NCBI GenBank assembly: GCA_024404735.1
Contig: JAKSPP010000055.1
Coordinates: forward strand, 1 to 9,611
DNA: 9,611 nucleotides
Reading direction: 5' to 3'
From: Oscillospiraceae bacterium
GTDB lineage: Bacteria; Bacillota; Clostridia; Oscillospirales; Oscillospiraceae
Shown piece by piece: positions 5,077-9,611 of the stretch (its first letter is position 1; every line of letters begins with the position of its first letter). The translations under genes were made by a program, and so were the position numbers. The notes beneath the pieces are model-generated. The model ran no database searches, had not been told where the DNA came from, and saw only the letters and a program-made list of their open reading frames with translations.

Positions 5077-6549
5077 ATGAAAGAGAACGCAAATGCAAAG
5101 AAACCCATCGGCTTTGGCTTCCGTGGCTGGATGCTTATTCTTTTCCAGGCAATCGCTTACATCACCTATCAGGTTTTCACCCAGTATCCCTTAAACATTC
5201 TCTCCGATTTCTACGGCGGCGCCACTGTAGTTTCCAAGTACTACTCCATCTGCGCCATTGTCGGAATCTTCATTCAGATTCTTCTTATCGGGCCTATCTC
5301 CAGACTTAAGAGCCTCAAGAATTTCTGCTGCACCCTGGGTGCCATTACCATGGTTCTTGCTCTCGGCGTTATGTTTGCCCCCGCAGGCGCACTCTGGTTT
5401 GTATGCTACTCCCTCATTAACGTTACCTCCGTTCTTTACGCAACCATGACCCTCGGCCTTCTGGTCGGTCAGTGGTTCCCCACCCGCAAGGGCTCCGTTA
5501 TGGGCATTGCAACTCTCGCCTTCCCCATTGCAAACGGACTTCTCGGTCTCTTTGCCGGCTCCGTTTTCGGCGGTGTTGCCCCCAAGGTAGCTGAAGCTGC
5601 AGGCGCTCTTATGGCTTCCGACCCCGCAGCCGGCGGCGCTGCCTTTGCTCTTCTTGAGGCAGAAAACGTCGGTGGTGCTGCCGTTGCCGCAGGAGTTAAC
5701 GCCACTCCCTTCATTATGAAGGCATTTCTCCCCTTCTTCATCGTTTCCCTTATCGGTCTTATAATCGGCATTGTTTTCATCAAGGACTACCCTGAGCAGG
5801 TCGGCGCTTACCGTGACAACGACAAGAGCATGACTCCCGAGCTTGCAAACGCAATTATGATGGCAGAGATTGAAAACAAGAAGACCTCTGTCTGGACCAT
5901 CCCCAACACCATAAAGAGCAAGGAGTTCTGGTTCTCCACCCTCACCAATGCTCTTCTCCTCGGCACCGCAATCGGTCTTATGAGCCAGTCCCAGGCCATC
6001 TTTAACAATGCCATGGGCGCGGAGTTTTACAGTGCCGGCATGGGTATGATTATGATTTTCGGTATGCTGGGCTCCTTCATCCTCGGTCTTCTCGATAACC
6101 GCATCGGTACCCGCAAGGCCATGATGATTTCAACTGCTCTTATGATAATTGCAGGTATCCTCGGCATCGTATCCGGTGCATCCGGTGTTGGCGCTCTCAT
6201 TGTTCCCGCAATGATTTTCGTTGCTCTCTTCATGGGTGCCGCCTCCAACTTCGGAGTTTCCTGTGCCGCACAGTACTGGAGACGTGAGGACTTCGGACGC
6301 ATCTTCATGCTGTCCTCCCCCATCGGCTCTCTTATAAGCTCCGCCGCACCTATGGTGGTTGCCGGACTCCTCTTCGGGGCTATGGGCTACAAGGGTCCCT
6401 CCGGAGTATTCACTCTTGTTTTAATTTGCGGTGTAGTTGCCTTTGTTGCAATGCTCCTTTTCAGCCCCGCAGCCATCAAGGCTCAGGACGACAAGTACCG
6501 CAAGGCTGCAGGCAAGGAGGCAGATGATGCCCTTGCAGGCCGCAAGTAA
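5077..6549 (+). CDS. MFS transporter, probable uptake carrier of the phloroglucinol operon
   Basis: This integral membrane protein of 490 residues has about twelve hydrophobic segments, at roughly 17-37, 54-73, 85-102, 106-130, 139-160, 215-236, 285-305, 319-340, 346-366, 370-395, 408-432 and 443-465. The WFPTRKGSVMGI stretch (133-144) after the fourth segment matches the conserved RKG loop of major-facilitator carriers such as the oxalate/formate-antiporter group. An Ala/Gly-rich stretch at about 165-213 lengthens the loop between segments 5 and 6. A cytoplasmic loop (238-283) joins the two halves. The tail from 466 is charged. AGGAG at 5065-5069 lies 7 nt before the ATG. It is the last gene of the operon, 57 nt after the zinc ribbon, and ends at a strong terminator. 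The family is certain. Transport of phloroglucinol or a related phenol is inferred only from position. Confidence 0.85.
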   Translation: MKENANAKKPIGFGFRGWMLILFQAIAYITYQVFTQYPLNILSDFYGGATVVSKYYSICAIVGIFIQILLIGPISRLKSLKNFCCTLGAITMVLALGVMFAPAGALWFVCYSLINVTSVLYATMTLGLLVGQWFPTRKGSVMGIATLAFPIANGLLGLFAGSVFGGVAPKVAEAAGALMASDPAAGGAAFALLEAENVGGAAVAAGVNATPFIMKAFLPFFIVSLIGLIIGIVFIKDYPEQVGAYRDNDKSMTPELANAIMMAEIENKKTSVWTIPNTIKSKEFWFSTLTNALLLGTAIGLMSQSQAIFNNAMGAEFYSAGMGMIMIFGMLGSFILGLLDNRIGTRKAMMISTALMIIAGILGIVSGASGVGALIVPAMIFVALFMGAASNFGVSCAAQYWRREDFGRIFMLSSPIGSLISSAAPMVVAGLLFGAMGYKGPSGVFTLVLICGVVAFVAMLLFSPAAIKAQDDKYRKAAGKEADDALAGRK

Positions 6550-6575
6550 TATCAAGACTATAATGTAAAAAGCTT

Positions 6576-6616
6576 AAACTGCCGTGGACGAAATCCGTCC
6601 ACGGCAGTTTTTTATT
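6576..6616. terminator. Strong bidirectional intrinsic terminator
   Basis: A perfect 15-bp stem (6576-6590 pairing with 6596-6610) with a 5-nt loop is followed on the plus strand by TTT plus TTT (6608-6613). The A-rich stretch at 6565-6571 gives a weaker U-tract on the minus strand. It ends both the catabolic operon and the convergent trp operon. Confidence 0.93.
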
Positions 6617-6623
6617 CGTTATA

Positions 6624-7238
6624 TTATCTCAGGCTTTTATCCGCTTTTCTTACCTCGGAAACGAAGCTTGCCATTTTTTCTCTGTCCTTAAGTCCCTCTG
6701 TTTCTATGCCGGAGCTTACATCAAGAGCAAAGGGCCTAAGAAGCTTTACAGCCTCCCCTGCGTTTTCCGGGTACAGCCCCCCGGCAAGGAAGTAGGGCCT
6801 TTCCACCCTTTCAAGAAGCGCCCAGTCAAAAGCCGTGCCTGTGCCGGCGCCGGAGTCAAGAAGGACAAAATCGGCAGAGCTCTCATTTGCCTTACGGATA
6901 TCCGAAGGAGTCTTTACCTTAAAGGCCTTTATTATGGGCTTATGGCTTAAGCCTCTGAGGGTCTTAATATACTCCCCGTCCTCATTTCCGTGAAGCTGGG
7001 CAATATCTATTATGTTCTTTTCAAGAAGCAAGGCGACCTTCTCGGGGCTCTCGTCAACAAAAACACCGACGGCCCCGATATTCGGGGAGAGAAGAGCCTT
7101 CAGGTCTTCCGCCTTTTCGGGAGAAACATATCTCCTGCTTTTGGAGGCAAAAACAAAGCCGATATAATCGGGAGAAAGCTTATTTACAGCCTCTATATCA
7201 CAGGGGCGGGACAAACCGCATAGCTTTATTTTCGTCAT
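6624..7238 (-). CDS. trpF: Phosphoribosylanthranilate isomerase
   Basis: This enzyme rearranges phosphoribosylanthranilate to carboxyphenylamino-deoxyribulose phosphate in tryptophan synthesis. The 204-residue TIM-barrel protein shows the catalytic Cys7 in KLCGL, QLHG (81-84), the general acid Asp128 in LLDSGAGTG, LAGGL (151-155) and the phosphate-binding DVSSGIE (173-179). Length is normal. Its ATG overlaps the trpC stop by 4 nt (ATGA), so the two are translationally coupled. It is the last gene of this trp operon: the terminator at 6576-6616 follows within 10 bases and no trpB or trpA comes after it. Confidence 0.95.
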   Translation of the reverse strand: MTKIKLCGLSRPCDIEAVNKLSPDYIGFVFASKSRRYVSPEKAEDLKALLSPNIGAVGVFVDESPEKVALLLEKNIIDIAQLHGNEDGEYIKTLRGLSHKPIIKAFKVKTPSDIRKANESSADFVLLDSGAGTGTAFDWALLERVERPYFLAGGLYPENAGEAVKLLRPFALDVSSGIETEGLKDREKMASFVSEVRKADKSLR

Positions 7239-8017
7239 AGCTCTCCCCGAAGCTCACCGAGCTTTGCCTTCTTATCCTCTGCCCTCATAAGTGCCTCGCC
7301 TATTAAAACAGCATCGGCACCTATTTCACGGAGTCTTCTTACATCCTCCGGGGAGGAAACGCCGCTTTCCGATACAAAGACGACCTCCCCGGGAATAAGG
7401 GCCCTTAAGCGGCGGCTGTTTTCCGTATCAACGGAAAAGTCCTTAAGATTGCGGTTATTAACGCCTATTATCCTTGCCCCGCAGCGAAGGGCCACGGCTC
7501 TCCCCGTCTCATCACGGGCCTCACCGAGGGCGGAAATCCCGAGGGTACCGCATAGGGCAATATAATCCCGTAGCTGCTTCTCGCTTAATATGGCACATAT
7601 AAGCAAAACCGCCGAGGCGCCCAGAGCCTTTGCCTCGTAAATCATATATTCATCAACGGTAAAGTCCTTGCGAATACAGGGCACTGAAACGGATGCTGCT
7701 ATCTCCCTTAAATACTCATCGCTACCCAGAAACCATCTTGGCTCCGTTAAAACGGAGATGCAGTCTGCACCCGCAGCTGCATATTCCCTTGCTCTCTGAA
7801 GATAAGCGAAGTCCGGGGCGATAAGGCCCTTTGAAGGTGAAGCCCTCTTGCACTCGCAGATAAAGGAAATTCCTTCCCTTTTAAGAGCCTTCTCAAAGGA
7901 AAAGTCCCCACGGGGAAGGGCCATTGCCCTTCTTTTCATCTCATCGGGCGGGATTACCGTCTTTGCCTTTTCCGTGCGCTCACGGGCAAAGGCTGCAAGC
8001 TCATCGAGGATGGTCAT
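7235..8017 (-). CDS. trpC: Indole-3-glycerol phosphate synthase
   Basis: The enzyme closes the indole ring from carboxyphenylamino-deoxyribulose phosphate, releasing CO2. The 260-residue protein has the complete set of active-site landmarks: CECKRASPSKG (54-64, Glu55 and Lys57), LTE (90-92), RKDF (116-119, Lys117), the Glu at 166 in GEARDE, GVNNRNL (185-191) and SESG (216-219, Glu217 and Ser218). The Glu166 segment is usually written EVHDE or IEINDE; here it is GEARDE but keeps the Glu. The gene overlaps both trpD (upstream) and trpF (downstream) by 4 nt, so all three are coupled. The protein is separate from trpF, as usual in Firmicutes. Confidence 0.96.
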   Translation of the reverse strand: MTILDELAAFARERTEKAKTVIPPDEMKRRAMALPRGDFSFEKALKREGISFICECKRASPSKGLIAPDFAYLQRAREYAAAGADCISVLTEPRWFLGSDEYLREIAASVSVPCIRKDFTVDEYMIYEAKALGASAVLLICAILSEKQLRDYIALCGTLGISALGEARDETGRAVALRCGARIIGVNNRNLKDFSVDTENSRRLRALIPGEVVFVSESGVSSPEDVRRLREIGADAVLIGEALMRAEDKKAKLGELRGEL

Positions 8018-9045
8018 ACCTCTGCCTCCGGGCGGTTGGAGACCTCAATAAGCTTTTCAAGAGTCTTAAGGGCCTTGCCGGAATCTATTATCTCCGCAGC
8101 AAGAGCAATGCCCTCCTGCATACTGCCTGCCTTTCCGCCTATATAAAGAGCGGCTCCCGCATTCATTAAAACAGCATTTCTCTTATGCCCCTTTTCTCCC
8201 TTCAGAATGGCAAGGGTAATGGCGGCGTTTTCCTCGGGGTTTCCGCCCTTTAAGTCATCCTTTGTGCAGCGCTCAAATCCGAAATCCTCGGGTTTGATGA
8301 AATAGGACTTAAACCAGCCGTCTCTTATCTCGCAGACCTTTGTGGGTGAGCTGAGAGAAATCTCGTCAAGCTTGTCCATTCCGTAAACCACCATACCGCG
8401 CTTTACCCCAAGGCTGACAAGAACCTGTGCAAGAGGCTCAACGAGATAGTCATCGTATACGCCCAGAAGCTGCATAGTGGGAGAGCCGGGGTTTGTAAGA
8501 GGCCCCAGTATGTTGAAAACGGTTCTAAAGCCAAGCTCCTTGCGGATGGCGCCCACATATTTCATGGAGCTATGGTACTTCTGTGCAAAGAAGAAGCACA
8601 TTCCGGCCTCATTAAGAAGCTCAATACATCTGTCGGGGCTCTGCTGAATATTAACTCCGAGAGCCTCAAGGCAGTCGGCGGTTCCGCATTTTGAGGAGGC
8701 GGCCCTGTTTCCGTGCTTTGCAACCTTCATACCCCCTGCAGCGGCGACGAGTGCCGAGGTTGTGGAAATATTGAAGCTATGGGCATTGTCTCCGCCCGTG
8801 CCCACTATTTCGAAGATATCCATACCCGTGGAAACCTTTGTTGCATGGTCTCTCATGGCGGCGGCACAGCCTGCGATTTCATCTGTGGTTTCGGCCCTTG
8901 CGCTCTTTGCGGAAAGGGCGGCAAGGAAGGCCGCATTCTGAGTGGCGCTGGTCTCTCCGCTCATTATTTCATTCATAACAGTGTAGGCCTCGTCAAAGCT
9001 GAGGTCCTCTTTATTTACTATTTTTACGATTGCTTCCTTAATCAT
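8014..9045 (-). CDS. trpD: Anthranilate phosphoribosyltransferase
   Basis: This enzyme joins anthranilate to phosphoribosyl pyrophosphate. The 343-residue protein shows GTGGD (82-86), which binds pyrophosphate, the KHGNRAASSKCGTAD region (110-124), RKELGFRT (168-175), FNILGPLTNP (177-186) and the metal-binding Asp227-Glu228. Length is typical of the stand-alone enzyme, not fused to trpG. The ATG at 9043-9045 follows AAGGAG (complement of 9056-9061) after 10 nt; that site lies inside the end of trpG, and only 4 nt separate the two genes. It overlaps trpC by 4 nt at its end. Confidence 0.96.
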   Translation of the reverse strand: MIKEAIVKIVNKEDLSFDEAYTVMNEIMSGETSATQNAAFLAALSAKSARAETTDEIAGCAAAMRDHATKVSTGMDIFEIVGTGGDNAHSFNISTTSALVAAAGGMKVAKHGNRAASSKCGTADCLEALGVNIQQSPDRCIELLNEAGMCFFFAQKYHSSMKYVGAIRKELGFRTVFNILGPLTNPGSPTMQLLGVYDDYLVEPLAQVLVSLGVKRGMVVYGMDKLDEISLSSPTKVCEIRDGWFKSYFIKPEDFGFERCTKDDLKGGNPEENAAITLAILKGEKGHKRNAVLMNAGAALYIGGKAGSMQEGIALAAEIIDSGKALKTLEKLIEVSNRPEAEV

Positions 9046-9049
9046 TTTC

Positions 9050-9611
9050 TTATATCTCCTTAATAAAGTTTCTCAGCATCTGCTTTCCGTCGGGGGTCAT
9101 AATGGATTCGGGATGAAACTGAACACCGTAAATGGGGTAATCCCTGTGCTGCACCGCCATAACCTCGCCGTCCTGAGTTATTGCGCTTATTTTAAGGCAG
9201 TCGGGGATTGTAGCTGCATCGGCAGCCAGAGAATGATAGCGTGCAACAGGAGCCTTTTCGGGGCAGCCCTTAAAGAGAGGACAGTCGGGAGAAAAGCTTA
9301 CCTCAGACTGTTTTCCGTGCATAAGCTCCTTTGCATAGGTTACGGTTGCGCCGAAGGCAGCGCAGATTGCCTGATGCCCCAGACAAACTCCCAGAAGGGG
9401 TATTTCCCTTCCGAGGGTTTTTGCAACCTCAACGATAATTCCCGCATCCTCGGGTCTGCCGGGGCCGGGGGACAAAATTATACGGTCGGGGCAAAGACCT
9501 CTTATCTCCTCAACGCTCATCTCATCGTTGCGGATAACCCTTATATCCGAATCTATTTCTCCTATGAGCTGATAGAGGTTATATGAAAAGCTGTCATAGT
9601 TATCTATTAAA
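9050..9611 (-). CDS. trpG: Anthranilate synthase glutamine amidotransferase subunit (5' end missing)
   Basis: This is the amidotransferase partner of TrpE, supplying ammonia from glutamine to chorismate. About 186 residues are visible. The frame stays open to the window edge, beginning LIDNYDSF, which is two or three codons from the usual start of the family. An ATG at 9520 is internal and not the start. The class I triad is present: the nucleophile in GVCLGHQ (visible Cys76) and VQFHPES (His166, Glu168). LSPGPGRPEDAG near visible residue 46 is the typical oxyanion and glutamine loop. It is not fused to trpD. A pabA role is possible because the subunits are often shared, but the trp context favours TrpG. 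trpE would be expected just to the right of the window. Confidence 0.93.
   Translation of the reverse strand, partial: LIDNYDSFSYNLYQLIGEIDSDIRVIRNDEMSVEEIRGLCPDRIILSPGPGRPEDAGIIVEVAKTLGREIPLLGVCLGHQAICAAFGATVTYAKELMHGKQSEVSFSPDCPLFKGCPEKAPVARYHSLAADAATIPDCLKISAITQDGEVMAVQHRDYPIYGVQFHPESIMTPDGKQMLRNFIKEI

Noticed and set aside
1..9611. Search for CRISPR arrays, insertion sequences, tRNA or rRNA genes and phage genes
   Set aside because: No direct-repeat arrays, transposase motifs, terminal repeats or RNA-gene signatures were seen on either strand by eye.

Overview
The window looks like a chromosomal segment of an anaerobic Clostridia-type Firmicute, possibly a gut or sediment polyphenol degrader. 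This rests on strong AGGAG ribosome sites, intrinsic terminators, a queH-type queuosine gene, a Firmicutes-style trp operon and an oxygen-independent aromatic degradation cluster. Taxonomy below this level cannot be read from the sequence.

Layout. Positions 1-96 are the tail of an unrecognised plus-strand gene, followed by a bidirectional terminator. queH (210-806, minus) makes the last step of queuosine. Positions 807-1097 form a divergent control region with a minus promoter for queH, a plus promoter for the catabolic operon, two inverted repeats and a leader of about 118 nt. A six-gene plus-strand operon runs from 1098 to 6549: short-chain reductase, 3-hydroxyacyl-CoA-dehydrogenase-like enzyme, cyclase-family metal hydrolase, BKACE-family (DUF849) beta-keto acid cleavage enzyme, a 63-residue zinc ribbon and an MFS transporter. 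A strong bidirectional terminator (6576-6616) separates it from a convergent minus-strand trp operon, trpG(partial)-D-C-F, which enters from the right edge.

How the genes work together. The first four enzymes match, step for step, the anaerobic phloroglucinol pathway. Phloroglucinol is reduced to dihydrophloroglucinol (SDR). The ring is opened hydrolytically to 3-hydroxy-5-oxohexanoate (cyclase-fold hydrolase). This is oxidised to 3,5-dioxohexanoate, i.e. triacetate (HCDH-like dehydrogenase). Triacetate is cleaved with acetyl-CoA to acetoacetate and acetoacetyl-CoA (BKACE). The MFS protein is the likely carrier for the substrate or a related compound. The zinc ribbon is translationally coupled to the BKACE gene and has no known role. 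The pathway itself has been described in Clostridium scatologenes; the assignment here is by family and gene order, not by a search. The parts I would call undescribed are the zinc ribbon, the control region, and the large insertion in the hydrolase.

The trp genes use visibly different codons from the catabolic operon (ATA, AGG/AGA and CCG/GGG are common, against ATT/ATC, CGC/CGT and CCC/GGC), which suggests that the catabolic operon is highly expressed. The trp operon ends at trpF, so trpB and trpA must lie elsewhere.
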